Assembly: GCF_020886115.1 (NCBI RefSeq)
Contig: NZ_AP025185.1
Coordinates: forward strand, 1,922,001 to 1,986,000
DNA: 64,000 bases
Reading direction: 5' to 3'
Origin: Flavobacterium ammonificans
GTDB taxonomy: Bacteria > Bacteroidota > Bacteroidia > Flavobacteriales > Flavobacteriaceae
Each line of letters opens with the position of its first letter. Position 1 is the stretch's first letter. The translations under genes and the position numbers were made by a program. Of the stretch, positions 17,801 to 26,235 are shown in pieces. Under the pieces are notes generated by a model, which was given only the letters and a program-made list of their open reading frames with translations, was not told the origin of the DNA and made no database searches.

Positions 17801-19204
17801 GATCGTTTGCGACCTGTTTTGTTGACTGCCGCCGCTGCAGCTTTAGGATTTTTGCCAATGGCAATTTCAACCTCTGCCGGTGCTGAAGTACAAAGACCTT
17901 TGGCCACTGTCGTTATTGGAGGCCTAGTAACTGCAACATTTTTAACCTTAATTGTACTACCTATACTTTTTAAAGTTTTAGATAAAAAAGATTTTAAAAA
18001 GCCGCAATTTAAAGTGAATAACAAAGCAATCATTCTATTCTTTTTATTGAGTTGTTCATTTCTAAGTGCTCAAAATACAAGCGCCGAACGAGAACGAATT
18101 ATCAATTTAGCAATCGATAATAATAAAGAAATTAAAGCGGCTCAATTGCAACTTGATAAAGCAAAAGCAGCTATTCAATCTGCCTATTCATTTGATAAAA
18201 TGAATGTGTATTATAGTTATGATCAAAATAACTTAGCATTGAATGTATTACCACTTCGAGTTTTTGGAGTACAGCAACGTTTCGATTTTCCTACTGTTTA
18301 TGGTGCCAAGAAAAAAGTGCTGACTTCAGAATACGACAAAGAAAAAGCGCGTTATGATTTACTGAAAAACAAACTAAATTTAGCGGTTTCAAAGGTTTAC
18401 GAGGAAATTGTTTTCTTGCAAAATCAGGAGAAACGCTATGGCTATTTGGATAGTTTATATCAAAATTTTTCTAAAGCAAGTAATCGTCGTTTTGAGTTGG
18501 GAGAAACTAATTATTTAGAAAAAATAACGGCTCAAGCTAAAGCGGGACAAATTCAAACAAAGAAAACTCAAATTGAAAAAGATAAAATAGCCCAATATGA
18601 GCTTTTGAAATCTTTAGTACAATCAGATGAAACTATTCTAATTTCCAATACTAATTTAACTCCGATTGTAGATTTAGCAAATACTTCCAATACAGGTTTT
18701 CATTCTATTTATTTAGAAGAAGTTACTAAAACCTATAAAAATGAGATTTCATTACAAAAAAGTAATTGGTTACCTGATATTAACATTGACTATTTTCAAG
18801 GTAGAAATAATGGTTTATCGCAGTCGCTTTATGGTTTTCAATTAGGAGTTGCAATACCCATTTTATTTACAGGAACAACTTCAAAAATTAAAGTGGCTGA
18901 ATTAGAATTACAAAGTTGGCAGCAGCAAAAAATAAATGAAGAGCAAAAAATGTCGAGCTATTTAATCCAAAAGAAAAATGAGTTGGCAAAATTCCAAGAA
19001 GCTATAAATTACTACCAAAAACATGGTAAGAAATTATCAGACGAAATAATTAAAGTGGCTAATTTGAGTTATAAAAATGGAGAAATTGATTTCTTCCAAT
19101 ACATTCAAAGTTTAGAAAATGCTTCTTCAATTCAGTCGGATTACTTAGAAACAGTACTGCAATTTAATTTGACTCAACTAGAATTAAACTACCCTAATTT
19201 TTAA
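14873..19204 (+). CDS. czcA: CzcA-type metal efflux pump fused to TolC-like channel
   Basis: This is a 1443-residue fusion. Residues 1 to about 1040 form an RND pump of the heavy-metal efflux class. The helix-4 signature DFGIIIDGAVIIVE (Asp400, Asp406, Glu413) is the form found in divalent-cation CzcA pumps, not the CusA form, so Co, Zn or Cd is the likely substrate. About residue 1050 a new hydrophobic stretch ending SFLSAQN resembles a cleavable signal peptide. From 1065 to the end the sequence is a TolC/CzcC-like outer-membrane factor rich in coiled coil. The adaptor gene follows 10 bases later. RND-OMF fusions of this kind occur in other Bacteroidota. Confidence 0.93.
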   Translation: MLEKIIAFSLKNKLIILLFTLGVFSFGIYSVFQISIGAVPDVTNNQVQVITTSRNLSTQDIEQFITYPVEIEMANLPGVKEIRSISKFGLSVVTIVFEDDLGTYLPRQLIAEKIKSASEKIPAGFGTPEMGPITTGLGEIYQYTLEVKPEFKDNYSVTDLRTIQDWIVKRQLSGIKGVVEINTWGGFLKQYEIAIIPERLKAINISMTDVFVALEKNNSIAGGAYIEKVNQSYFIRAEGKVNSLEDIENIVVKNTNGIPVYIKNIAEVNFGHANRFGAITGNGEGEKVLGQVMMLKGGNSKQVITDVKNRVAEIQKTLPEGVYINGFLERSELVGKTTFTVAENLILGCLIVIFVVVLLLGNWRSGLVVASVIPLCLLFAISFMNIFGIDANLMSLGAIDFGIIIDGAVIIVEFIAFQIASKSASLVGLSKEKQQIEIDQITFKSASKMMNSAVFGQLIILIVFIPILSLSGIEGKMFKPMAMTFSFALLGAMLLCFTYVPVVASIFLKPKEENPNSFSHQLIHKFNSIYLHIITWSLSNTKKVLLGAVGLLLFSIVIFTRMGGEFIPTLDEGDFVIQPVLKTGTSLTKTIATTTKIEQIILKNFPEVNQVVSRIGAAEVPTDPMSMEESDIIVKLKPKSEWVSAESKDELADKIKTAIETQIPNMEIEFTQPIEMRFNELISGTRSDVAVKLFGEDLNILASKAHEIQNAIKNVEGASDIIIEKTEGLPQMLVQYDRSKIARYGLNIADLNDMIALSFAGKTVGNVFEGEKRFDMVVRLDKINRKDIEDLQYLYISTPNGQQIPLNELATIEYSQGPAKISRDNTNRRIVVGINVRNRDLQSVVTDIQNIVSSKIQLPAGYYIKYGGQFENLESAKTRLLIAVPIALFLIFILLHFAFGSIKEALMVYSAIPLSAVGGILFLWLRGLPFSISAGVGFIALFGIAVLNGIVLIEHFKELKHSGMKDMDQLILKGTTDRLRPVLLTAAAAALGFLPMAISTSAGAEVQRPLATVVIGGLVTATFLTLIVLPILFKVLDKKDFKKPQFKVNNKAIILFFLLSCSFLSAQNTSAERERIINLAIDNNKEIKAAQLQLDKAKAAIQSAYSFDKMNVYYSYDQNNLALNVLPLRVFGVQQRFDFPTVYGAKKKVLTSEYDKEKARYDLLKNKLNLAVSKVYEEIVFLQNQEKRYGYLDSLYQNFSKASNRRFELGETNYLEKITAQAKAGQIQTKKTQIEKDKIAQYELLKSLVQSDETILISNTNLTPIVDLANTSNTGFHSIYLEEVTKTYKNEISLQKSNWLPDINIDYFQGRNNGLSQSLYGFQLGVAIPILFTGTTSKIKVAELELQSWQQQKINEEQKMSSYLIQKKNELAKFQEAINYYQKHGKKLSDEIIKVANLSYKNGEIDFFQYIQSLENASSIQSDYLETVLQFNLTQLELNYPNF

Positions 19205-19214
19205 TTAAATTTTC

Positions 19215-20333
19215 ATGAAAAAGATACTATATATATTAGCTGTTTCTTCCATTTTATTGGGGTGTAAAGAAGCTACAAAAAAAGAAATTACGCCCAAAGA
19301 TGATGGGCTAATTGCGATTACATCGGCTCAATTTGAGTCGATAGGTATTCAAATAGACAGTCCAAAAGAGCGTGCATTTGATGTCAATTGTAAGGCATCG
19401 GGAAAAATTGATGTTCCACCACAAAATAGGGCACAAGTGACTACATTCATTGGAGGTTATGTGAAATCTACTCGACTATTAGTTGGAGATAAAGTTCGTA
19501 AAGGACAAACACTCATTACATTAGAAAGTACAGAATATTTAGACATTCAAAAGGAATATCTTGAAGTTGCTGAACAGATTAAGTATTTGAAATCCGAATT
19601 CGCCCGACAAAAAACATTGTTTGACGAAAAAATTAGTTCGCAAAAAAATTATTTAAAAGCAGAAAGTGAGTATCGAAGAGCAAAAGGAATGTATCAAAGT
19701 TTAAGAGAAAAACTGCTGCTTCTCAATATTAATCCGACGCATGTTGAAAAAGGGAAATTAACTTCATTTGTAACTATTTCGTCTCCAATTTCTGGAGATA
19801 TTGTGGTTATGAATGCCGCTATTGGTAGGTATCTAGCACCATCGGACGTAATTATGGAAATTGTAGATACACAGCACTTACATTTGGAATTGGCGGTGTT
19901 TGAAAAAGACATATTAAATGTAAAAGTGGGACAGAAAATACAATTTAAGGTACCTGAAGCTTCCAAAGAAATATTCCCGGCCGAAGTACATTTAGTAGGT
20001 AAATCCATTGAAGGAAATGAAAGAACAATTAATGTTCATGGACATCTAGATGAGAAAATTAAACAAAAATTATTGACCGGTATGTTTGTTGAGGCTTCAA
20101 TTACAACCAGTTCAAAAAACGGATTAGCACTACCTTTTGACGCTGTTATTAGTGAAAACAATAAAAATTATGTACTTTTATTAGAAAGCGCAAAAAACAA
20201 TTCTTACAGTTTCAAAAAAGTAGCAGTTAAAATAGGAGAAAAGAATAGCTCTTTTATAGAAGTAATTCCGAACAATCTAATCAATTCTTCATCTAAAATT
20301 GTAGTAAAAGGCGCTTTTGATATTGCAAACTAA
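19215..20333 (+). CDS. RND efflux periplasmic adaptor (CzcB-like lipoprotein)
   Basis: This 372-residue membrane fusion protein has a lipoprotein signal (LLGC, Cys17). Barrel-sandwich halves flank a coiled-coil hairpin (about 100-160). A lipoyl-like motif (GGYVKSTRLLVGDKVRKGQTL) and the later SPISGDIVVMNAAIGRYL are visible. It links the inner-membrane pump to the outer-membrane channel encoded just upstream in the fused gene. No His-rich metal-binding N-terminus is seen. The VIT1-type gene begins eight bases after its stop. Confidence 0.9.
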   Translation: MKKILYILAVSSILLGCKEATKKEITPKDDGLIAITSAQFESIGIQIDSPKERAFDVNCKASGKIDVPPQNRAQVTTFIGGYVKSTRLLVGDKVRKGQTLITLESTEYLDIQKEYLEVAEQIKYLKSEFARQKTLFDEKISSQKNYLKAESEYRRAKGMYQSLREKLLLLNINPTHVEKGKLTSFVTISSPISGDIVVMNAAIGRYLAPSDVIMEIVDTQHLHLELAVFEKDILNVKVGQKIQFKVPEASKEIFPAEVHLVGKSIEGNERTINVHGHLDEKIKQKLLTGMFVEASITTSSKNGLALPFDAVISENNKNYVLLLESAKNNSYSFKKVAVKIGEKNSSFIEVIPNNLINSSSKIVVKGAFDIAN

Positions 20334-20340
20334 TTACGCT

Positions 20341-21459
20341 ATGGATGTAAATAAATTAAAAAAGCAATTGCAAATTGAAGTAGATACTGCTTTTTTATAT
20401 GATAGCATTGCTTCCATTCAAACTGATATTAGTTTGAAGCGGGTTTTGAATAGTTTGGCTGAAATAGAAAAGGGACATGCACATCACATGTTGAATAAAA
20501 TAGTGACTTTTGATACCAATTATCAAATGCCATTGCCTTCTTCTAAAGCCAAGTTTCAACTGAAAGTAGGAAAGCTATTTGGCTACAGTTCTATCATTAG
20601 TAGTTTGGCCAACATTGAAAAACAATTTGCTGTTAATACTATTAAGAATAAAATCGAACAAGGCGAAAAGCTAACCGGATTTGAACACAATCACTTGAAT
20701 ATTATCGAAGCAGTCAATAATAATGAGGCGTTGAACGTTTCTGGTGGATTGTTATCCAAGTTTGAAAGTCGCCATAAATCTGTAGGTGGAAATGCATTAC
20801 GAGCAGCGGTACTAGGATCAAATGACGGACTAGTTTCTAATATGAGTTTAGTTATGGGAGTAGCTGGCGCAGCCGTTTCTAATGATACCATTCTATTAAC
20901 AGGAACCGCAGGACTTTTGGCTGGGGCAATTTCGATGGCTTTAGGCGAATGGCTATCAGTACAAAGTTCAAGAGAATTGAATCAACGTCAAATTGAATTA
21001 GAAACAGAAGAATTAGAAGCTTCTCCCGAAGAAGAGAAAAAAGAATTGGTTTTATTGTACCAAGCCAAAGGTATGAATGCAGCCGATGCACAAAAATTAG
21101 CAGACAAAGCATTTGAAAGCCCAGAGACTGCCATTGATGCAATCATTAATGAGGAATTAGGAATTGACAAAGATGAATTAGGAGGTTCGGCATGGGAAGC
21201 TGCGACAGCCTCCTTTATTTTATTTGCCATTGGAGCCATCATTCCGTTGTATCCATTTATCTTCTTAGATGGTAGAAGCGCTATTTTACTAAGTATTGGA
21301 AGTAGCGTAGTGGGTCTTTTTGGGATTGGAGCAGCAATTACTTTATTGACAGGTAAGAGTATTTTATTTTCTGGATTTAGACAAGTTGCTTTTGGATTGG
21401 TAGCCGCAGCAGTAACCTATGGAATTGGAACTTTAATTGGAGTTTCACTAGCAGGATAA
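20341..21459 (+). CDS. Ferritin-like domain fused to VIT1/CCC1 transporter
   Basis: This 372-residue protein has an N-terminal ferritin/rubrerythrin-like four-helix domain (about 1-135) with candidate di-iron ligands in AEIEKGHAHH. A VIT1/CCC1 membrane domain follows (about 145-372), starting AVLGSNDGLVSNMSLVMGVAGA, with about five helices. Such fusions move Fe(II) or Mn(II) across membranes. The frame opens at 20317, but that overlaps the adaptor gene, so I place the start at 20341. Membership in the czc operon suggests a shared metal-stress response. Confidence 0.88.
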   Translation: MDVNKLKKQLQIEVDTAFLYDSIASIQTDISLKRVLNSLAEIEKGHAHHMLNKIVTFDTNYQMPLPSSKAKFQLKVGKLFGYSSIISSLANIEKQFAVNTIKNKIEQGEKLTGFEHNHLNIIEAVNNNEALNVSGGLLSKFESRHKSVGGNALRAAVLGSNDGLVSNMSLVMGVAGAAVSNDTILLTGTAGLLAGAISMALGEWLSVQSSRELNQRQIELETEELEASPEEEKKELVLLYQAKGMNAADAQKLADKAFESPETAIDAIINEELGIDKDELGGSAWEAATASFILFAIGAIIPLYPFIFLDGRSAILLSIGSSVVGLFGIGAAITLLTGKSILFSGFRQVAFGLVAAAVTYGIGTLIGVSLAG

Positions 21460-21484
21460 TTTTTAACTTTAATATTTATTAACT

Positions 21485-21973
21485 ATGAATGACGCACATT
21501 TACACATGGTAGTAAACCATTTTCCGATTGTTGGAACTATTGTAGCAATTGGAATTTTAATTGCAGGATTATTAAACAAAAACCAATCGATTATTAATAC
21601 TGCTTATGTATTATTTATTATTGGAGCTGTTTTTGGTATTTTGAGTATGAATACAGGAGAAGGAGCAGAGGAACTAGTAGAAGACATGCCAGGGATTGGT
21701 TGGAAAATCATCCATGAACACGAGGAATTAGCTGAAAAAATGGCTTTATTATTAGATGTTTTAGGAATTTTATCTTTAGTTGGTTTTTATTTCCAATATA
21801 AAAACAATCCCAAACAGAAATTAGTTTCCTACTTACTATTAGTTTTAAGTATCGCTAGTCTTTTTGTAATTCAAAAAGTAGGTACCTCTGGTGGTGAAAT
21901 TCGTCATACTGAAATACGAAATGAATCTAATGCTACTCATAATTTAAAAACAGATAATAAACATGACGAATAG
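21485..21973 (+). CDS. DUF2231-like four-helix membrane protein
   Basis: This 162-residue protein has about four membrane helices and starts DAHLHMVVNHFPIVG, close to the HP..VHFPI motif of DUF2231-type proteins. A C-terminal GTSGGEIRHTEIR follows. The His residues near helix ends could bind haem or metal, but no function is known. It is the last gene of the czc operon. A 5-bp hairpin with T-rich tail overlaps its stop (21963-21980) and may be a weak terminator. Confidence 0.65.
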   Translation: MNDAHLHMVVNHFPIVGTIVAIGILIAGLLNKNQSIINTAYVLFIIGAVFGILSMNTGEGAEELVEDMPGIGWKIIHEHEELAEKMALLLDVLGILSLVGFYFQYKNNPKQKLVSYLLLVLSIASLFVIQKVGTSGGEIRHTEIRNESNATHNLKTDNKHDE

Positions 21974-22143
21974 TCATTTTTAAATTACTACTATTTCTCA
22001 GAATTTATTAATACTTTAAAAATAAATATTGTGTTTATTTTATAAATACGTTATTTATTTTTAATTATTTTATATTATTCGCAATAAACTTATTATTCTT
22101 TTAATTTATTATCTACTATATCGTTTTCGTTATTTTATTTGAT

Positions 22144-22151
22144 TATTTTTG
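22144..22151 (+). promoter_or_regulatory. -7 promoter box of pckA
   Basis: TATTTTTG matches TAnnTTTG, 40 bases upstream of the pckA ATG. It sits inside a palindrome (ATTATTTT-TG-AAAATAAT, 22142-22159). The rest of the 218-bp gap is very AT-rich with no other clear feature. Confidence 0.55.
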
Positions 22152-22191
22152 AAAATAATAGAACGTTGATTATTTTTAAATACAATAGAAG

Positions 22192-23796
22192 ATGAAAAAC
22201 ATCAAAATTATTCAAGAATTACAAGGATTAGGGATAACAGGTTACCATGAAGTTTCGTACAATCCTAGTTATGAAGATTTATTTCAAGCAGAGGTTTCTC
22301 AAAGAAGAAAAGGATATGAAAAAGGAGCATTAACAGAAACTGGTGCAGTAGCAGTTAAAACCGGAATATTTACAGGTCGTTCACCAAAAGACCGTTATAT
22401 TGTAAAAGACGATATCACAAAAGATACTATTTATTGGGATGATAAAGTTAATTTTCCGACAACTCAAATGATTTGGCATGATTTGAAAAAGTTGGTATTA
22501 AAACAACTTTCTACATCTCCCAAACTTTATGTTGTTGATGCTTTTTGTGGTACAAATCCAGACACTCGATTAAAAGTTCGTTTTGTTATGGAAGTAGCAT
22601 GGCAAGCGCATTTTGTAACCAATATGTTTATTCGTCCTTCTGTTTACGAATTAGAAAACTTTGGTGAGCCTGATTTTGTGGTAATGAATGGATCCAAAAC
22701 AACCAATCCAGATTGGCAAAAACAGGGACTTAACTCTGAAAACTTCGTTGTATTTAATCTTACCGAAAAAATCCAAATTATCGGTGGTACTTGGTATGGT
22801 GGAGAAATGAAGAAAGGAATGTTTGCCATGATGAATTATTATTTACCATTAAAAGGAATGGCATCTATGCATTGTTCAGCTAATGTTGGAGAAGATGGAG
22901 ATGTTGCTGTATTCTTTGGACTATCTGGAACAGGAAAAACTACGCTTTCTGCTGATCCTAAACGTTATTTAATTGGAGATGATGAGCACGGTTGGGATGA
23001 TAATGGCGTATTTAATTTTGAAGGAGGCTGTTATGCTAAAGTAATAGACTTGTCTGAACAAAATGAACCTGATATTTGGCGAGCTATTAAAAGAGACGCT
23101 TTGCTCGAAAATGTAATGGTAGATGAATACGGTGAAATTAATTATCATGACCATTCAATTACTGAAAATTCAAGGGTTTCCTATCCAATATATCATATCA
23201 ATAAAATTGTCCTTCCTTCAAAGGCTGGGCATGCTAAAAAAATTATTTACCTTTCTGCAGATGCCTTTGGGGTATTACCTCCAGTTTCTATTTTAGATGA
23301 AGATCAAGCACAATACCACTTTTTATGTGGTTACACTTCAAAATTAGCTGGAACTGAAAGAGGAATTACTGAGCCAGTACCTTCGTTTTCTCCTGCTTTT
23401 GGGGAAGCTTTTTTAACACTTCATCCAACTATGTATTCAAAAACACTAATTGGCAAAATGAAAAAGCATGGTGCCAAAGCTTATTTAGTGAACACAGGAT
23501 GGAATGGAACTGGTAAACGTATTTCATTAAAAAATACTAGAGCAATTATAGATGCAATCATCAGTGGGGAAATTGAAAAGTCCTCGACAACTGAAATTCC
23601 TTATTTGAACTTAACTATTCCAAATGAGTTGCCAAATGTAAGTGAAGGTATTTTAGATCCTAGAGATACGTATGAGGACAAAAAAGAATGGGAACGAAGA
23701 GCTAAAGATTTAGCAGCTCGTTATATTAAAAACTTTGAACAGTACACTGATAATGAAGAGGGAAAACGTTTAGTTAAGGCTGGTCCTAAACTCTAA
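22192..23796 (+). CDS. pckA: Phosphoenolpyruvate carboxykinase (ATP)
   Basis: This 534-residue enzyme is full length for ATP-type PEPCK. It has the kinase P-loop [11 protein letters not shown] (near 243-253), GDDEHGWDD for metal and substrate, and the Arg-containing [14 protein letters not shown]. It converts oxaloacetate and ATP to phosphoenolpyruvate and CO2, the entry to gluconeogenesis, which suits a bacterium growing on peptides and acetate. It is monocistronic, with its own promoter and the his leader promoter downstream. Confidence 0.97.
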   Translation: MKNIKIIQELQGLGITGYHEVSYNPSYEDLFQAEVSQRRKGYEKGALTETGAVAVKTGIFTGRSPKDRYIVKDDITKDTIYWDDKVNFPTTQMIWHDLKKLVLKQLSTSPKLYVVDAFCGTNPDTRLKVRFVMEVAWQAHFVTNMFIRPSVYELENFGEPDFVVMNGSKTTNPDWQKQGLNSENFVVFNLTEKIQIIGGTWYGGEMKKGMFAMMNYYLPLKGMASMHCSANVGEDGDVAVFFGLSGTGKTTLSADPKRYLIGDDEHGWDDNGVFNFEGGCYAKVIDLSEQNEPDIWRAIKRDALLENVMVDEYGEINYHDHSITENSRVSYPIYHINKIVLPSKAGHAKKIIYLSADAFGVLPPVSILDEDQAQYHFLCGYTSKLAGTERGITEPVPSFSPAFGEAFLTLHPTMYSKTLIGKMKKHGAKAYLVNTGWNGTGKRISLKNTRAIIDAIISGEIEKSSTTEIPYLNLTIPNELPNVSEGILDPRDTYEDKKEWERRAKDLAARYIKNFEQYTDNEEGKRLVKAGPKL

Positions 23797-23863
23797 TTTA
23801 CCTTATTTAACAATTTTTCCAATTTAAGTTGGATTTATGCCGCTTAACTTTATTTTAATTGTA

Positions 23864-23871
23864 TATATTTG
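23864..23871 (+). promoter_or_regulatory. -7 promoter box of the his operon
   Basis: TATATTTG matches TAnnTTTG. The leader-peptide ATG lies 20 bases downstream and hisG about 190 bases downstream, leaving room for an attenuator. No clear -33 box is visible. Confidence 0.7.
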
Positions 23872-23891
23872 CACTCTAAATTAATTAGGTT

Positions 23892-23951
23892 ATGTTATTA
23901 ATTCAATTACATCATCATCATTCACAAAATTGCTCTCAAGCGATGTGTTAA
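23892..23951 (+). CDS. His operon leader peptide
   Basis: A 19-codon reading frame encodes MLLIQLHHHHSQNCSQAMC and ends in TAA. Four consecutive His codons (23910-23921) sit upstream of a terminator, as in attenuators of histidine operons. A ribosome stalled on these codons would leave 23935-23942 free to pair with the terminator's 5' arm. A ribosome reaching the stop would cover that segment. The position between a promoter box and hisG makes this call strong. Confidence 0.92.
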   Translation: MLLIQLHHHHSQNCSQAMC

Positions 23952-24011
23952 TGGTATGCGTGTATGTCACATATTTAAAAACCCGTTTGAGTACATCAAA
24001 CGGGTTTTTTT
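23935..24011 (+). promoter_or_regulatory. His operon attenuator (antiterminator and terminator)
   Basis: Terminator: arms CCCGTTTGA (23982-23990) and TCAAACGGG (23996-24004) with a GTACA loop, extended by five A and followed by seven T. Antiterminator: CTCAAGCG (23935-23942, inside the leader frame) can pair with CGTTTGAG (23984-23991), 8 bp with one G-U, which destroys the terminator's 5' arm. The two structures are mutually exclusive. Low charged tRNA-His should stall the ribosome on the His codons and allow read-through into hisG. Confidence 0.88.
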
Positions 24012-24062
24012 ATTGTATCCGTTGTACTCAAATCTAAACTAAAAGCTAAAAAAACAAAAACA

Positions 24063-24920
24063 ATGAGTACGTTAAAAATTGCCATTCAAAAATCAGGAAG
24101 ACTAAACGAAGACAGTATCCAAATCCTAAAAGACTGTGGAATTTCTATCAACAATGGAAATGATCAATTAAAAGCAACTGCTTCTAATTTTCCATTGGAA
24201 GTTTTATACCTTAGAAATTCGGATATTCCTCAATATTTAATCGATGGAGTAGTAGATGCTGCTATTGTAGGCGATAATCTTTTAGTCGAAAAAGGAAAAA
24301 ACATTCAAGTAGTAGAAAAATTAGGTTTTTCAAAATGCAAAGTTTCTGTTGCTGTACCCAAGAACTTTGAATACAATTCTGTTAATGATTTAGAGGGTTT
24401 GCGAATTGCTACTTCTTACCCAAATACCGTTTTGGATTTCTTTAATTCCAAAAATATTGCAGTTTATTTGCACCAAATTTCAGGTTCGGTCGAAATTGCA
24501 CCTAATATTGGTTTGGCAGATGCTATCGTAGATATTGTTTCAAGTGGTAGTACTTTGTTTAAAAACAATTTAAAGGAAGTTGAAGTAATATTTAAAAGTG
24601 AGGCTGTTTTAGCGGTTTCGCCAAAAATGACTTCTGAAAACAAAGTAATTTTAAACAAATTACAATTCCGAATCCAATCCGTTTTAAGAGCACGTAAATC
24701 AAAATACATTTTAATGAATGTACCGAACGATAAAATAAAAGAAATCAGTTCCATTTTACCCGTTTTAAAAAGCCCAACGGTTATGCCATTGGCACAAGAA
24801 GGTTGGTCAAGTGTTCACACTGTTATTGAAGAGGATCGTTTTTGGGAAGTAATCGACGAGTTAAAAGCCGCTGGAGCGGAAGGTATTCTGGTTTGTCCAA
24901 TTGAAAAAATGGTGTTGTAA
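24063..24920 (+). CDS. hisG: ATP phosphoribosyltransferase (long form)
   Basis: This 285-residue enzyme starts MSTLKIAIQKSGRLNEDS and carries DIVSSGSTLFKNNL, the PRPP-binding loop. The extra C-terminal domain (about 215-285) marks the long hexameric HisG that is feedback-inhibited by histidine and needs no HisZ. It catalyses the first step of histidine synthesis. It is the first structural gene after the attenuator, so the pathway is controlled both by attenuation and by feedback. Confidence 0.96.
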   Translation: MSTLKIAIQKSGRLNEDSIQILKDCGISINNGNDQLKATASNFPLEVLYLRNSDIPQYLIDGVVDAAIVGDNLLVEKGKNIQVVEKLGFSKCKVSVAVPKNFEYNSVNDLEGLRIATSYPNTVLDFFNSKNIAVYLHQISGSVEIAPNIGLADAIVDIVSSGSTLFKNNLKEVEVIFKSEAVLAVSPKMTSENKVILNKLQFRIQSVLRARKSKYILMNVPNDKIKEISSILPVLKSPTVMPLAQEGWSSVHTVIEEDRFWEVIDELKAAGAEGILVCPIEKMVL

Positions 24921-24942
24921 TCGTTTAAATACTAAAAACACA

Positions 24943-26235
24943 ATGAATAAAATATACAATCCAAAACAGGAAAACTGGGCTTCTTTATTAGAGAGACCTA
25001 CTAAAACTGTGGACGATATCGAAGCAACAGTAAAAGAAATTTTTGCTGCAGTACAATCAAAAGGAGACGAAGCTGTAAATCAATATACAGCAAAGTTTGA
25101 CGGAATTGCTTTGGAAAACAATTTGGTTTCCAATGCCGAAATAGAACAAGCTATTGCTGCAGTTTCTGACGAATTGAAAGCAGCTATTCAATTGGCTAAA
25201 TCAAATATCGAAAAATTCCACCAAGCGCAAAAAACCAATCGTGTTAGCGTTGAAACTACGGAAGGGGTTCAATGTTGGCAAGAAAAACGTCCTATTCAGA
25301 AAATTGGATTATACATTCCTGGCGGAACAGCGCCTTTGTTTTCAACAGTGTTGATGTTGGCTATTCCAGCTGCAATTGCTGGATGCAAAGAAGTAGTATT
25401 GTGTTCGCCTCCCAATAAAAACGGCAATTTAAATCCTGCTATTTTGTACGCTGCAAACTTATGTGGGGTAACTAAAATTATAAAAGTAGGTGGAATTCAA
25501 GCGATAGCGGGAATGACTTTTGGAACAACTACTATTCCGAAAGTGTATAAAATATTTGGACCCGGAAATCAATATGTAACGGTGGCAAAACAATTAGCAA
25601 CTCAATTTGGCGTAGCCATTGATATGCCTGCTGGACCATCGGAATTGTTAGTCGTAGCCGACGATAGTGCTGTACCCGCTTTTGTAGCGTCTGATTTATT
25701 AAGTCAAGCTGAACACGGAACTGATAGTCAAGTGATATTAGTTTCGACTTCTAAGAAAATGATAGACGCAGTTGAGCAAGAGGTACAATCACAATTGGCA
25801 GTTTTGCCAAGAAAGGCAATTGCAGAAAAAGCGATAGCTAATTCCAAATTGATTTATGTCGAAAATGCAGCAATTGCTTTAGATTTAATTAACGAATACG
25901 GTCCGGAACACTTTATAGTGTGTACTGAAAACGATGATTTTTATGTGGATAATATCGAAAATGCGGGTTCGGTTTTCATAGGCAATTATACTCCAGAAAG
26001 TGCTGGTGATTATGCTTCGGGAACCAATCACACGCTACCAACGAATGGTTATGCTAAAAATTATAGTGGCGTCAACTTGGATAGTTTTATGAAATCTATG
26101 ACGTTTCAAAAGATTTCTGAAAAAGGGATTCAAAACATTGGAAATGCCATCGAAATTATGGCAGAAAAAGAAGGATTACAAGCGCACAAAAATGCGGTTA
26201 CATTACGTTTAAATGCGATTGAAAATGGAAAATAA
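24943..26235 (+). CDS. hisD: Histidinol dehydrogenase
   Basis: This 430-residue enzyme oxidises histidinol to histidine in two NAD-dependent steps with a bound zinc. Family motifs include KIGLYIPGGTAPLFSTVLMLAIPA, FGPGNQYVT, DMPAGPSELLV, the zinc and catalytic region SQAEHGTDSQ, and GPEHFIV. The frame opens at 24901, but that overlaps hisG. The ATG at 24943 gives the usual length and a typical N-terminus (MNKIYNPKQENW). Confidence 0.96.
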   Translation: MNKIYNPKQENWASLLERPTKTVDDIEATVKEIFAAVQSKGDEAVNQYTAKFDGIALENNLVSNAEIEQAIAAVSDELKAAIQLAKSNIEKFHQAQKTNRVSVETTEGVQCWQEKRPIQKIGLYIPGGTAPLFSTVLMLAIPAAIAGCKEVVLCSPPNKNGNLNPAILYAANLCGVTKIIKVGGIQAIAGMTFGTTTIPKVYKIFGPGNQYVTVAKQLATQFGVAIDMPAGPSELLVVADDSAVPAFVASDLLSQAEHGTDSQVILVSTSKKMIDAVEQEVQSQLAVLPRKAIAEKAIANSKLIYVENAAIALDLINEYGPEHFIVCTENDDFYVDNIENAGSVFIGNYTPESAGDYASGTNHTLPTNGYAKNYSGVNLDSFMKSMTFQKISEKGIQNIGNAIEIMAEKEGLQAHKNAVTLRLNAIENGK

